Positions 34,506 to 43,576 are shown, numbered from the stretch's first letter. The stretch: DNA of 64,000 bases from QYOJ01 sp964449285 (GCA_964449285.1 CAYUZX010000004.1:1-64000); one strand, 5' to 3'. The notes: a model not told the origin generated them from the sequence alone. Numbers and translations are program-made.

Positions 34506-34984
34506 TATTCTATATCTTTAATAATGGATGATCCGGGTTTATTCAAAATTTTCGTCAGTTTGGAGCGATCGAACACGGCATGCTCAAAGGTCTGGTCCCA
34601 CGCCAGAGCATTGGAAGGGCAGGTCTTGACACAGAGGCCGCAAAAGGTGCACATCGAGAGGTGGTAGATGTGCTTATCGATGATGCGTTTCTTTTTGCCG
34701 TCGGGTAGTTCGATCCGGTTGGAGATCACCTCAATGGAGCCATTCGGACAGTTGGTTTCACATATGCCGCAGCCTGTGCAACGATGCTGGTTGTTTGCGT
34801 CGTGAGGCATGATCAGGTCTCCCTTGAAACGGTCAAACATTTTCAGTGTCTTCCGGTTTTCAGGATATTGCTGCGTGACAATTTGCCCGGGACTGAAAAA
34901 GTATCTTCCGGTCACCGACATGCCGATGAGCAGGGATTTGATTCCCCGGAAGATATCTGCAAAGTATGTATAGATACTGTTCAT
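34505..34984 (-). CDS. nuoI: NADH-quinone oxidoreductase subunit I (2x[4Fe-4S])
   Basis: The 159-residue protein contains two ferredoxin motifs, CTGCGICETNCP and CTFCGLCVKTCP, for clusters N6a and N6b that carry electrons towards NuoB. In complexes lacking NuoEFG this is one of the surfaces at which ferredoxin or another donor may dock. It is followed by nuoJ with a one-base overlap and preceded by nuoH by 4 bases. Confidence 0.96.
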   Translation of the reverse strand: MNSIYTYFADIFRGIKSLLIGMSVTGRYFFSPGQIVTQQYPENRKTLKMFDRFKGDLIMPHDANNQHRCTGCGICETNCPNGSIEVISNRIELPDGKKKRIIDKHIYHLSMCTFCGLCVKTCPSNALAWDQTFEHAVFDRSKLTKILNKPGSSIIKDIE

Positions 34985-34988
34985 AATC

Positions 34989-36077
34989 TTAGAAATGCCA
35001 ACCCATTAATACGATAAAAGCCATGATGAGGATATTGACCAGGTTGATCGGGAGGAGGTATTTCCACTCCAGATTCAGGAGCTGATCGATCCGTAACCGG
35101 GGAAATGTCCATTTGAACAACATCATCAGCCAGATAATGAAGGCCGTTTTGCCAATGTACCAGATTAGCGGGGGAATAAAGTCCATCACATGGTTGAATC
35201 CTTCCCATCCGAACATGTGGAAGGGCATCCATCCGCCGAGGAAAACTGTTGCTGCAATTGAAGCCACGATGAACATGTTCATATACTCGGCCAAAAAGAA
35301 GAAGGCAAACTTAATCCCCGAATATTCGGTGTGGAAGCCGGCAGTAAGTTCAGATTCGGCTTCCGCCAGGTCAAAAGGACCGCGGTTTGTTTCAGCTGTA
35401 CTGGCAATCAGAAAAATAATAAATGCAATGACCGCCGGGATATGACCTTTAAAGATAAACCATCCGGTCGACTGCATCTCAACAACCTGGGAGAACTGCA
35501 TGGTTCCTGCCAGGACAATGATGGTAAGCAGTGAGAGCCCTACCGAAAGTTCGTAGCTGATAATCTGGGCTCCGCTACGCATCGCTCCGATGAGTGAATA
35601 CTTGTTGTTGCTAGACCATCCGGCCAGCAATACCCCAACCACTCCCAGGGAGGAGACCGCAACAACATACATGATCCCGATATCAAAGTCGATAGCCTGC
35701 AACCCCTTGGCAAACGGAATGGCGGCAATAGCCATGAAGGAGGCGATGATCACGATGAACGGGGCAATGTTGAAGAGGAGCTTGTCAGAATCTTTGATGT
35801 AAACCAACTCTTTCATCAACAGTTTGATGAAGTCGGCGATGGTCTGAAAAATCCCATACGGACCCACCCGGTTAGGGCCAACCCGGTTCTGCATGAATGC
35901 ACAAACCTTTCGTTCCGCATACACCAGAAGCAGGCCAACGATTGCATAGGCGAGCAGGAAAACCAGTCCGATGATGGTCATTTCCACAATAAGCGCCCAA
36001 ACAGGTGGCAACCACTCATAGAGTAATTGGTCGATCGACTGGGTGAATGACGTGAAGTCGTAAATGTTGAAAGCCAT
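34989..36077 (-). CDS. nuoH: NADH-quinone oxidoreductase subunit H
   Basis: This 362-residue membrane subunit forms the quinone-binding E-channel. Diagnostic stretches are ERKVCAFMQNRVGPNRVGPYG, then ISYELSVGLSLL and ETNRGPFDLAEAESELTAGFHTEYSG with the cluster of acidic residues near the quinone cavity. FPRLRIDQLLNLEWKYLLPI ends the protein. About eight TM helices are visible. It lies 11 bases after nuoD. Confidence 0.97.
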   Translation of the reverse strand: MAFNIYDFTSFTQSIDQLLYEWLPPVWALIVEMTIIGLVFLLAYAIVGLLLVYAERKVCAFMQNRVGPNRVGPYGIFQTIADFIKLLMKELVYIKDSDKLLFNIAPFIVIIASFMAIAAIPFAKGLQAIDFDIGIMYVVAVSSLGVVGVLLAGWSSNNKYSLIGAMRSGAQIISYELSVGLSLLTIIVLAGTMQFSQVVEMQSTGWFIFKGHIPAVIAFIIFLIASTAETNRGPFDLAEAESELTAGFHTEYSGIKFAFFFLAEYMNMFIVASIAATVFLGGWMPFHMFGWEGFNHVMDFIPPLIWYIGKTAFIIWLMMLFKWTFPRLRIDQLLNLEWKYLLPINLVNILIMAFIVLMGWHF

Positions 36078-36088
36078 GTTGAATGGTA

Positions 36089-37216
36089 TTATCTGTCAAT
36101 ATCCGGAATTACTAAGTCAAGGGAAGCGCCGATAGCAACAAGGTCGGCAATCTTCATCTCGCGGCTGATCTTATCCAGCACGCCAAGGTTTACAAAACTC
36201 GGGGTACGGAATTTCATCCGCAGTGGAGTCTTATTCCCATCGGAGATGCAATAGATACCCAGCTCGCCGCGGGCCGATTCCACGCGCTGGTAGTACTCCC
36301 CGGCAGGTAGCTTGATGATTGGTTTCATTTTTGCAGTGTAATCTCCTTCAGGGATGTTGTCGATAAGCTGTTCGATGATCTTCATCGATTCCCGCATCTC
36401 GTCAAGTCTCACCATATACCGTGCATAAGTATCGCCTTCATTGCGAAGAACCTCCCTGAAATCCACCTTGTCGTACATGGCGTATGGATATTTCTTGCGG
36501 ATGTCGCAAACCCACCCGGAGGCACGTCCCGACGGACCACTTACGCCATAGTTGATCGCTACCTCTTTCGACATCATGCCAATGCCTTTGCTCCTGTTCT
36601 CGAAAATGATGTTCCCGCTGAGGATTTTATCATAATCCTTGATCTTCTTGCGGAAATATTTGATAAAGTCTTTGGTTCGTTGCTGGAAATTGGGATGGAT
36701 GTCCTGCATTAACCCTCCGGGAGTATAGTAACTATGTAGTAAACGGGAACCAAACGACTCTTCAAAGATGTCGAGGATGTGTTCCCTATCACGAAGTCCG
36801 TAAAAGAAGCAGGTAAGTCCGCCCAGATCCATCCCGAAACTGCACCACCAAAGCTGGTGGGAGGCGATCCGGTTCAACTCATCCACAATCGTACGGATGT
36901 ATTTGACACGTTCGGGAACTTCCACTTCCAATGCCCCTTCAACCAGCAAGCAAACAGCGTGGTTATTGATGTGTGCAGAAAGGTAATCCATCCGGTCGGT
37001 GAGGTGGATAATCTGCTGGAAGGTATCCTTTTCGCACATCTTCTCAATACCGCGGTGGATGTATCCGCAATGGGGCTGAACTTTCTTAACGGTTTCCCCC
37101 TGCAGGGTGACGACCAACCGGAGTACACCATGGGTAGAGGGGTGTTGAGGCCCCATATTAATATGGTACTCCTCCTCCTCGATACTTTGTACTGGCAGGT
37201 TAATGATCTCTTTCAT
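36089..37216 (-). CDS. nuoD: NADH-quinone oxidoreductase subunit D (49 kDa)
   Basis: This 375-residue subunit of the Q module is homologous to NiFe-hydrogenase large subunits. It keeps the quinone-site residues in INMGPQHPSTHGVLRL, CGYIHRGIEKMCE and YLSAHINNHAVC. The C-terminal ...LVIPDIDR is the family end. It is not fused to NuoC, which is 2 bases upstream as a separate gene. It docks on NuoB and holds the quinone head group. Confidence 0.97.
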   Translation of the reverse strand: MKEIINLPVQSIEEEEYHINMGPQHPSTHGVLRLVVTLQGETVKKVQPHCGYIHRGIEKMCEKDTFQQIIHLTDRMDYLSAHINNHAVCLLVEGALEVEVPERVKYIRTIVDELNRIASHQLWWCSFGMDLGGLTCFFYGLRDREHILDIFEESFGSRLLHSYYTPGGLMQDIHPNFQQRTKDFIKYFRKKIKDYDKILSGNIIFENRSKGIGMMSKEVAINYGVSGPSGRASGWVCDIRKKYPYAMYDKVDFREVLRNEGDTYARYMVRLDEMRESMKIIEQLIDNIPEGDYTAKMKPIIKLPAGEYYQRVESARGELGIYCISDGNKTPLRMKFRTPSFVNLGVLDKISREMKIADLVAIGASLDLVIPDIDR

Positions 37217-37218
37217 AC

Positions 37219-37677
37219 TTACAATTCTACGATGTTAACTTCGTCTGTGTAATCTTTCCGCATCGGATATCCAACCCAATCCTCTTCCAGAAAAATCCGG
37301 CGCATATCAGGATGGCCCGTGAATCGTATCCCATAGAGATCCCATACCTCCCGCTCAAAAAACTCGGCACTTTTCCACAAGTCTGCTACAGTGTCAAATT
37401 CTGGTGTTTCCCGGTTTTCGGTCTTGACTTTCAGCTCAACACTATGCTTGAGTGTTGTAGAGGTAAGGTGGTACACAACTCCAAGTTCCGTTCCCCAATC
37501 GACACCGCTCAGGCAGAAGAGGTAATCGAAATCCAGCTCTTTATCCTCTTTCAGATGGGTAGCCAGGACTTTAAGGTTCCCGGCAGGAATCAGAAATGTG
37601 GGGAACTGCTTGTTCTCTTCCTGCTGGGCATCGGGAACAAGTTCCAGAATTTTTTCTTTTAGTTTTTCAGCATCCAT
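37219..37677 (-). CDS. nuoC: NADH-quinone oxidoreductase subunit C (30 kDa)
   Basis: The 152-residue protein has the 30-kDa family signature ERE(V/A)WDLYGIRFTGHPDMRRIFLEEDWVGYPMRKDY near the C-terminus. It is a structural subunit of the peripheral arm Q module. It is rather short, with a reduced N-terminus compared with proteobacterial NuoC. It is 2 bases before nuoD, while 159 bases of mostly repeat DNA separate it from nuoB. Confidence 0.95.
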   Translation of the reverse strand: MDAEKLKEKILELVPDAQQEENKQFPTFLIPAGNLKVLATHLKEDKELDFDYLFCLSGVDWGTELGVVYHLTSTTLKHSVELKVKTENRETPEFDTVADLWKSAEFFEREVWDLYGIRFTGHPDMRRIFLEEDWVGYPMRKDYTDEVNIVEL

Positions 37678-37799
37678 GAGAGTGCTTTGTTTTAAATGAA
37701 CGACTTCGGCATGATAAAAAACGAGGTAGCGAGTTAGGAAAATAGCGAAATAGTGAAATTTTTAGTTGAACGTTTTTCTGCGAATTCATATCTTTTCTC

Positions 37800-37859
37800 T
37801 CTTACGTCTTACGTCTCACGTCTTACGTCTTACGTCTCACGTCTTACGTCTTACGTCTT
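37800..37859. repeat. ACGTCTT/ACGTCTC heptamer array at the nuoB 3' end
   Basis: About eight contiguous 7-bp units of ACGTCTT or ACGTCTC fill this stretch. The array continues into nuoB: the last six codons and the TGA stop of nuoB (from 37837) are repeat sequence. A looser GCGAAATAGTGAAAT segment at 37733-37757 resembles the octamer family at 54438. Confidence 0.9.
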
Positions 37860-38391
37860 TTTTGGCGATAGTCTCCAACTTGATTTTACGCTGAAGCTGC
37901 ATCACGCCATACAGGAGCGCTTCAGGGCGGGGCGGGCAGCCAGGAATATAAACATCTACCGGGATGACATGGTCAACTCCACGTATCACATGATAAGTGT
38001 TGTAGAAGAAGGGACCTCCAGAAACAGCGCAGGCTCCCATGGCGATGACATACTTGGGTTCCGACATCTGGTCGTAGAGACGCTTCAAAACAGGGGCCAT
38101 TTTGTTAACGATTGTTCCTGCTACCACAATCACATCAGCCTGACGAGGTGATGCGCGATAGACCTCAATGCCAAAACGGGCAAAATCGTGCCGCGAAGCT
38201 CCTGTTGCCATCATCTCGATCCCGCAACAACTCGTGGCAAAGGTCAGCGGCCAAATGGAGTTGGACCGCCCCCAGTCGATGATGCCATCAATGGTGGTGA
38301 GCATCACATTTCCTCCGGTTTTCTCGAACAACTCAAGAGTTTCGTTGTCCTGAAAATCGGAATACTTCATGTTTTTAATCTTTACTCCCAT
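37837..38391 (-). CDS. nuoB: NADH-quinone oxidoreductase subunit B (N2 cluster)
   Basis: This 184-residue subunit holds the terminal [4Fe-4S] cluster N2 beside the quinone site. The ligands lie in SCCGIEMMA, GACAVSGG and PGCPPRPEALL. I chose the ATG at 38391 because AGGAG lies 8 bases upstream. The open frame continues 219 bases further but only as nuoA antisense-of-frame sequence. The gene overlaps nuoA by 10 bases. The C-terminus ends KKDVRRKT, where DVRRKT and the stop codon are made by the ACGTCTT repeat array, so the native tail was probably replaced. Confidence 0.96.
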   Translation of the reverse strand: MGVKIKNMKYSDFQDNETLELFEKTGGNVMLTTIDGIIDWGRSNSIWPLTFATSCCGIEMMATGASRHDFARFGIEVYRASPRQADVIVVAGTIVNKMAPVLKRLYDQMSEPKYVIAMGACAVSGGPFFYNTYHVIRGVDHVIPVDVYIPGCPPRPEALLYGVMQLQRKIKLETIAKKDVRRKT

Positions 38392-38732
38392 TTCAGCGCT
38401 CCTTTCTTCCAGGCGTACAACAGGCCCAAACCTAATACAAAGAAAAAGATGACAATCTCGATGAAACCAGTTATTCCTGCCGATTTCATCACCACCGCCC
38501 AGGGGTAGATGAAGACCGTTTCCACATCGAAGATCAGGAAGATGATTGCAAATAGATAATACCCCACGTTGAACTGAAGCCATGTCAGTCCCTCGGTGGG
38601 AATCCCGCATTCATAGGCTTCTGCTTTCTGAGGATTGGTTGAGGTGGGAGGGACAATGCTTGAGAATAGCACGGCTATACCTACAAGAAAAGCTCCCACG
38701 ATGAAGAAGAGAATCAGACTTTCAGCACTCAT
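38382..38732 (-). CDS. nuoA: NADH-quinone oxidoreductase subunit A
   Basis: This 116-residue membrane subunit has three TM helices and the conserved loop KAEAYECGIPTEG with the cysteine that reports the active/deactive state in other species. The second helix LFAIIFLIFDVETVFIYPWA is diagnostic. It is the first gene of the 11-gene nuo operon and overlaps nuoB by 10 bases. A perfect TATATTTG promoter box lies 27 bases upstream. Confidence 0.96.
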   Translation of the reverse strand: MSAESLILFFIVGAFLVGIAVLFSSIVPPTSTNPQKAEAYECGIPTEGLTWLQFNVGYYLFAIIFLIFDVETVFIYPWAVVMKSAGITGFIEIVIFFFVLGLGLLYAWKKGALKWE

Positions 38733-38758
38733 ATCGTTAATCGATTAACAAACAGGCG

Positions 38759-38766
38759 CAAATATA
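38759..38766 (-). promoter_or_regulatory. Predicted -7 box of the nuo operon
   Basis: Minus strand TATATTTG matches TAnnTTTG. A TTTC lies 17 bases upstream in place of the usual TTTG. The box is 27 bases before the nuoA ATG, in an AT-rich spacer between nuoA and the SNF2 gene. Confidence 0.5.
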
Positions 38767-38891
38767 AAAATATTCTGATTTACGAAAGAGCATGATATCC
38801 AATATTATATATGTAATATCATTAATCAATTGAAAGAGTGACAAGTAATCCTATGGGCTTGATAAATATCAGGGAGGGGGGTGATAAATGT

Positions 38892-38928
38892 CAATGCATC
38901 AATGCAGGAATGAAGGAATGCAGGAATA
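38892..38928. repeat. GCAGGAATG-type tandem repeat after the SNF2 gene
   Basis: The plus strand reads CAATGCATCAATGCAGGAATGAAGGAATGCAGGAAT, degenerate 8-9 bp units of the same family as 43164-43221 and the flxB 3' end. The array lies just downstream of the helicase stop. Confidence 0.75.
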
Positions 38929-38933
38929 TATTA

Positions 38934-41900
38934 TTACCCCAACCTGAAAATCTCTTTCAACTCATGGTTCGAGAGTTCCCCGATCCACTTTTCTCCGGAA
39001 GTCACGGTGAGGCTGGCCAGCTCTTTTTTAGATTTTAACATGTCGTCTATCTTTTCCTCAAAAGTGCCCATGGTCAGCAGACGGTTGACCATTACGTTTT
39101 TGGTTTGGCCAATGCGGTAAGCGCGGTCGGTGGCCTGAGCTTCCACGGCCGGATTCCACCATAGGTCGTGATGGATCACATGACTGGCAGCCGTGAGGTT
39201 CAATCCTGTTCCTCCGGCTTTGAGCGATAGGATGAAAATCCAGCGGTTGCGATGGGTTTGAAACTCCTCTACCAGGCTGTCACGTTGTTTCCTCAGGATG
39301 CCTCCATGCAGAAACAGCGGTGCTGTTCCAAACCGGTCGCCAATCATCTTCACAAGGATATCGCCCATCTCTTTGTACTGGGTAAATATCAGGGTCTTCT
39401 CCCCCGAATCATGAATCTGTGCCAGGAGTTCTATCAGCAATTTCGACTTTCCGGAAAGGGAAGGGTCGGCTTTCCCTTTTTTCAAGTAATTATCGGGATG
39501 ATTGCAGATCTGCTTCAGGGCTGTGATCATCTTGAGTACCAATCCCCTTCGTTGAATGCCCTCTACCTGCTCAATATCCTCCATCACACGATCCAGCACA
39601 TTCTGGTACAGGGCCGCCTGTTCATTGATTAATGAACAGTAGTGATTATTCTCGATCTTATCCGGAAGGTCTGAGATGATAGTCTTATCGGTTTTCAGCC
39701 TTCTCAGGATAAACGGCGCAGTGATCTTGCGGAATAATTCAGCTTTTTCCTTATTGTGATACAATCCTATGGGCGTGGCAAATTCCTGTTCAAACGTCTT
39801 TGCCGGACCCAGGTATCCGGGATTGACGAAATCCATTATGCTCCAGTATTCCGACAACCGGTTTTCGACTGGCGTGCCACTCATGGCGATACGAACGGCT
39901 GCTTTGAGACTCTTAACCGATTTGGTTTGGTCGGTTCCCGCATTTTTAATGTTCTGGGCCTCATCAATCACGACGGCATGCCACCTCTTTTTCTTGAATT
40001 TTTCCCGGTCACTCCGGATCATGCCATAGGTAGTGATTACAAGGTCCAGGTTCTTCGTCTCCAGAGTTCTTCCTGCGCCATGATAGATGACGGCTTTCAG
40101 CGAAGGGGCAAATTTTTCGATCTCTTTCATCCAGTTGGTCAACAGGGTGGTGGGTACAATGACAAGATTACAAGATTTCTTCAACAGACCTTCTTTCTTA
40201 AATTTCAGTAGCGCGGCAATTACCTGCACGGTTTTGCCGAGACCCATATCATCGGCAATCAGGCTTCCAAAACCAATGGAGGAGTTTTGGGCCATCCACC
40301 GGTAACCGTTAAGCTGATAAGGCCTCAGTGAAGCTGTCAGCTCTTCGGGTAAAGCGATCCTGTTTGAAGGAGTCAAACGAGAGATCAGTTTTCGAACATC
40401 GGGTGTCAACGCCACTTTGGCGCCACGATACTCTTCCGACAGAGCTGATTTCAGCAACTCCTGCGAAGTCAGTTTCGCTGGATTTTCCAGGTCGTTAAAC
40501 AATTTCTGAAGTCCGTTTTCGGTAATCAGGACATACTGATCCTTGATTTTAACGATGCCGGACAGGCGGCGAACCAGTTCCCTGAACTCCTCTGCCGGCA
40601 TCAGTGTATCTCCCAACGCCACCTGATATTCAAATCCGAGCATCTGTTCCAAGTTGAGGAACGAGACCGATTTCCCTCTGGAAGTAAGCGACAACCGGAG
40701 GCTTGGTTTCGGAGAGATCAGCTTTTCCAGCGATTTTGGCATCATAACCTCAATGCCCAATAACCGTAGCATTGGAATGATACGAACAAACACATCAGTA
40801 AATTCAATGCTGTTGAATTGGATGGGCTGTTTTCCTTTTGTCTGGATATACAAACTGATATCCGCTAAAATATCTGTGAGTCCGCTTATATCCCGTAACA
40901 GGTCGAACCGGATCTCTTTGTAATCATCGTTGGTTAGCAACTTGTTCAGAGAAATAGGAGGTTCAAGCCTGGCCTCCTGGTTAACGACAAGAAAATCAAG
41001 GTAGAACCAGTTATCGCGATCCTCTATCCGGAGAACAGGAATCCATTGTTTCCTGGCTAAATGCAATCGTTTTAACCAAAGTTGGATGGTATTGGGAATC
41101 TCTTTGTCAGAAAGTCCGTCGAAGAGAGCTGGTTTTTTCCGAAAAAAGAGTTCGACGATCCGGTTCCCTTGCCGGTCCATAAACCGGTCAGCACAAGCAA
41201 AGGCATCCATGTAAAAGGTGATGAACAGGGAGGTAAGCATCATGGAATTTTCCCCTTCCTTGACCGGATAATATTGCTCCTTCTTCTTCTCCTTTTGCCA
41301 GATCCAGATGGTACCCGGATTGGCGAATGGTTGAATGGCAGAGGTGAGTTCCCGGAGCAAACCATCGTTCATAGCAGGGATCCACCGAACAATCATCTCG
41401 CCTTTTTCGTTTGTCATTAGCTGGGGTATGATAGCTCCCCTGGCTGCCAGTGCCACGGCAAACTGCCGGTGAAGAGCAATTCCCTGCAAGGCATCGTTGC
41501 ATAGGTATAATCTGGCTGGTTCTATGTGTTCAAGTAACAGAACCAAATCGCTGAATGTGATTCGTTCTTCCTTTTCTTCATCTCCGTCCTCCGTGGTGAA
41601 CACCACATCTTCCACCTTCAAATCAACATCCAACAGGATCATGGTATCCTCAAAAAAATCGGCATGTTCCAGAAATGATTCAACTCTCCCGGGCACCACT
41701 TCCGGTGCGGGATTTCGCATGGAGCCAGACAAACTTTTATACGCCGAATGAAGGATGGCACGAAAGTCTCTTGGAAAAAACAGGGGTTTTGGGGTGAGAA
41801 GAGCAAGGATGGAATCTGCTTGTTCGGTTATTTCAGAGAAATCCGGGAGATTGGATATCCCGAAACCAGATGTCAAATCAGTCTCCGGAACCTCCTCAAC

Positions 41901-42542
41901 AATCATCTCCTTCACTCCGGGTATCTCTTCCCGGGCATATTGTTCCACTTTGAATCCTGTGTTTTTCAGTTCTTCAATCAGGTTTAACCCATGTAACTGA
42001 AAAATCAGGAAGGGATTGGCATCAATTTCATTTGCCAGCAAATAGATTACGGCAGCAAGGTGTTTGCAGGGGACGGCCCAGTCAGGACAGGAGCACTCCA
42101 TCTTCAGATCTTTCCAGGTGGATGGAAACAAACTGATTTCCTGATCTTTGGCGATCCGGTGTAATTCCTGGGGTAACTGCCTGTTCAACAGCTGAGAGAT
42201 CAAAAACGCGTTATTTTGTATTTCACCAAGAAGCTTATCTTTTTGAGCCTTTGTGAAAGGAGGGACTTCAACAGAGATATCGTATGGATATCTCCTGCTC
42301 CCTTGGACCTCGGCTTCAACCCGGTTTTTCCGGATCCGGATATCTTTCACTGAACCATTCCCGGCATAGGCCCGGCCGCGGGGCAGGCGGTTGTCAAAAT
42401 CGATGTGGGTCAGGGCATTTAACCATTGCTCTCCCCACCAGGTTTGTCCGTACTTCATCCGTTGCCCAGGTTTCCGTTCGGCTTTCTTTCCGGCCTTCTT
42501 TTTCGGTTTTCTCCCTCTGGGATAACTGTATTCGTAATACAT
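38934..42542 (-). CDS. SNF2-family ATPase/helicase with SWIM zinc finger
   Basis: The 1202-residue protein has a SWIM zinc-binding motif CSCPDWAVPCKH (about 149-160). A long middle region without recognised motifs (about 170-740) follows. The SNF2 ATPase core then has motif I ADDMGLGKT (about 760), motif II DEAQ (about 856) and motif III SGTPVENRLSEYW, and the helicase C lobe has FLHGGILRKQR and WWNPAVEAQATDRAYRIGQ (about 1130). Such bacterial proteins are dsDNA translocases related to RapA and chromatin remodellers. Their cellular role, in transcription recycling or DNA repair, is not settled. It is transcribed alone, divergently from the DUF1801 remnant. Confidence 0.93.
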   Translation of the reverse strand: MYYEYSYPRGRKPKKKAGKKAERKPGQRMKYGQTWWGEQWLNALTHIDFDNRLPRGRAYAGNGSVKDIRIRKNRVEAEVQGSRRYPYDISVEVPPFTKAQKDKLLGEIQNNAFLISQLLNRQLPQELHRIAKDQEISLFPSTWKDLKMECSCPDWAVPCKHLAAVIYLLANEIDANPFLIFQLHGLNLIEELKNTGFKVEQYAREEIPGVKEMIVEEVPETDLTSGFGISNLPDFSEITEQADSILALLTPKPLFFPRDFRAILHSAYKSLSGSMRNPAPEVVPGRVESFLEHADFFEDTMILLDVDLKVEDVVFTTEDGDEEKEERITFSDLVLLLEHIEPARLYLCNDALQGIALHRQFAVALAARGAIIPQLMTNEKGEMIVRWIPAMNDGLLRELTSAIQPFANPGTIWIWQKEKKKEQYYPVKEGENSMMLTSLFITFYMDAFACADRFMDRQGNRIVELFFRKKPALFDGLSDKEIPNTIQLWLKRLHLARKQWIPVLRIEDRDNWFYLDFLVVNQEARLEPPISLNKLLTNDDYKEIRFDLLRDISGLTDILADISLYIQTKGKQPIQFNSIEFTDVFVRIIPMLRLLGIEVMMPKSLEKLISPKPSLRLSLTSRGKSVSFLNLEQMLGFEYQVALGDTLMPAEEFRELVRRLSGIVKIKDQYVLITENGLQKLFNDLENPAKLTSQELLKSALSEEYRGAKVALTPDVRKLISRLTPSNRIALPEELTASLRPYQLNGYRWMAQNSSIGFGSLIADDMGLGKTVQVIAALLKFKKEGLLKKSCNLVIVPTTLLTNWMKEIEKFAPSLKAVIYHGAGRTLETKNLDLVITTYGMIRSDREKFKKKRWHAVVIDEAQNIKNAGTDQTKSVKSLKAAVRIAMSGTPVENRLSEYWSIMDFVNPGYLGPAKTFEQEFATPIGLYHNKEKAELFRKITAPFILRRLKTDKTIISDLPDKIENNHYCSLINEQAALYQNVLDRVMEDIEQVEGIQRRGLVLKMITALKQICNHPDNYLKKGKADPSLSGKSKLLIELLAQIHDSGEKTLIFTQYKEMGDILVKMIGDRFGTAPLFLHGGILRKQRDSLVEEFQTHRNRWIFILSLKAGGTGLNLTAASHVIHHDLWWNPAVEAQATDRAYRIGQTKNVMVNRLLTMGTFEEKIDDMLKSKKELASLTVTSGEKWIGELSNHELKEIFRLG

Positions 42543-42599
42543 GTTTACCCGATATTAGATGGCAAGTTTAATGAAAAACAAATTGATCCCTACAACTTG

Positions 42600-42631
42600 T
42601 TTGTAACCAGGTAAAAATGGTGATATCTTTG
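42600..42631 (+). promoter_or_regulatory. Predicted promoter of the DUF1801 gene remnant
   Basis: TTTG (42600-42603), a 20-base spacer and TATCTTTG (42624-42631) match the Bacteroidetes -33/-7 consensus very well. The start of transcription would fall near 42637, which makes the ATG at 42656, not 42617, the real start. Confidence 0.65.
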
Positions 42632-42655
42632 AGTCGAAGAATAAACGCATCTTCC

Positions 42656-43160
42656 ATGCACGATCCCCGCATCGATACGTACATCTCCTCTTCATCACTC
42701 TTTGCCAAACCTATTCTGGCCCACCTCCGGCAACTGATTCACAAAGCCTGTCCCGACATTGAAGAGACCATAAAATGGGGTTTTTCCCATTTCGTTTATA
42801 AGGGTGTGTTTGTAAGCATGGCCGCCTTTAAAGAACATTGTGCTTTCAGTTTCTGGAAGGCGAAATTGTTGACCGATCCGCACAAATTGTTTCAGGAAAG
42901 GGAGGAAAAGGCGATGGGCCATTTCGGCAAGATCCGTTCTTTATCAGATTTGCCTGCTGCAGATCCCCGCACACCTTGCAAAGGTTTTATCTATTAACTC
43001 AAAAGCATCGGAGACATTTGAAAAATTCAGTTATTCTCACCGGAAAGAGTATGTGATGTGGATAACCAAAGCCAAAACCGAGGCAACCAGGAATAAACGA
43101 ATTAAAACGGCAAACGAATGGATGTCAGAGGGGAAACTCCGAAACTGGAAATACGCTTGA
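42656..43160 (+). pseudogene. Frameshifted, internally deleted DUF1801/YdeI-like gene
   Basis: The N-terminal part (ATG 42656) reads like the DUF1801 family: DPRIDTYI, then CPDIEETIKWGFSHFVYKG and MAAFKEHCAFSFWK. That frame stops at 42997. The family's C-terminus continues in another frame: IPAHLAKVLSINSKASETFEKF, then YSHRKEYVMWITKAKTEATR and a final WMSEGKLRNWKYA, ending TGA at 43158-43160. Intact relatives have roughly 40 residues between the SDLP and IPAHL blocks that are missing here. I infer one deletion that also shifted the frame. The promoter is still good, so decay looks recent. An assembly error cannot be excluded. Confidence 0.8.
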
Positions 43161-43163
43161 AGT

Positions 43164-43221
43164 CAATGCAGGAATGTAGGAATGCAGGAATGTAGGAATG
43201 CAGGAATGTAGGAATGCAGGA
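43164..43221. repeat. GAATGCAG/GAATGTAG octamer array
   Basis: About seven 8-bp units alternate between GGAATGCA and GGAATGTA in the spacer between the DUF1801 remnant and the four-helix bundle gene. The array is very regular, which suggests recent expansion. Confidence 0.9.
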
Positions 43222-43222
43222 A

Positions 43223-43576
43223 TTATTTTGTTTGGGAGGAGGTCTTTAGGATTGTGAATAATATTCGTATGACTTCATCGCAGACACTTATTGCGGTATC
43301 AGCCTTTTCTTTAGAAAGATAACCGGTCTCACATAGCAGGGTAAGCCAGAAATCTGTTTCCCTGGCCTCTTTATAGGCGATAGACATCCGGTGCTGAAAG
43401 TCCCTTTTTGATTGTCCCGCTACCCCTTCATAGATATTTGCACCCACTGATGTTCCAGCCCTAAGTAATTGTTTAGAAAGGATGTATTCTTTTTTTCCCC
43501 GGCTTAGATACTGATACAAAAAGACAATTTCCTTAGCTAAGATCAGACTTTTCGTTCTGATAACATTTTCTTTCAT
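43223..43576 (-). CDS. Four-helix bundle protein (S23-associated family)
   Basis: This 117-residue protein of the four-helix-bundle family was first noticed as an open frame in 23S rRNA intervening sequences. The conserved core is LLRAGTSVGANIYEGVAGQSKRDF and YKEARETDFWLTLL. The length is normal. The family forms pentamers and its function is unknown. Members are common, often as isolated genes in Bacteroidetes. Its stop lies directly beside the octamer repeat array. Confidence 0.88.
   Translation of the reverse strand: MKENVIRTKSLILAKEIVFLYQYLSRGKKEYILSKQLLRAGTSVGANIYEGVAGQSKRDFQHRMSIAYKEARETDFWLTLLCETGYLSKEKADTAISVCDEVIRILFTILKTSSQTK

Noticed and set aside
37800..37859. Regular array resembling a small CRISPR
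   Set aside because: Units are 7 bp and contiguous, there are no unique spacers of 25-40 bases, and no cas genes are nearby.
38392..38610. N-terminal extension of NuoB to 257 residues
   Set aside because: The added 73 residues read through nuoA in another frame and show no NuoB homology. The ATG at 38391 has a good Shine-Dalgarno.
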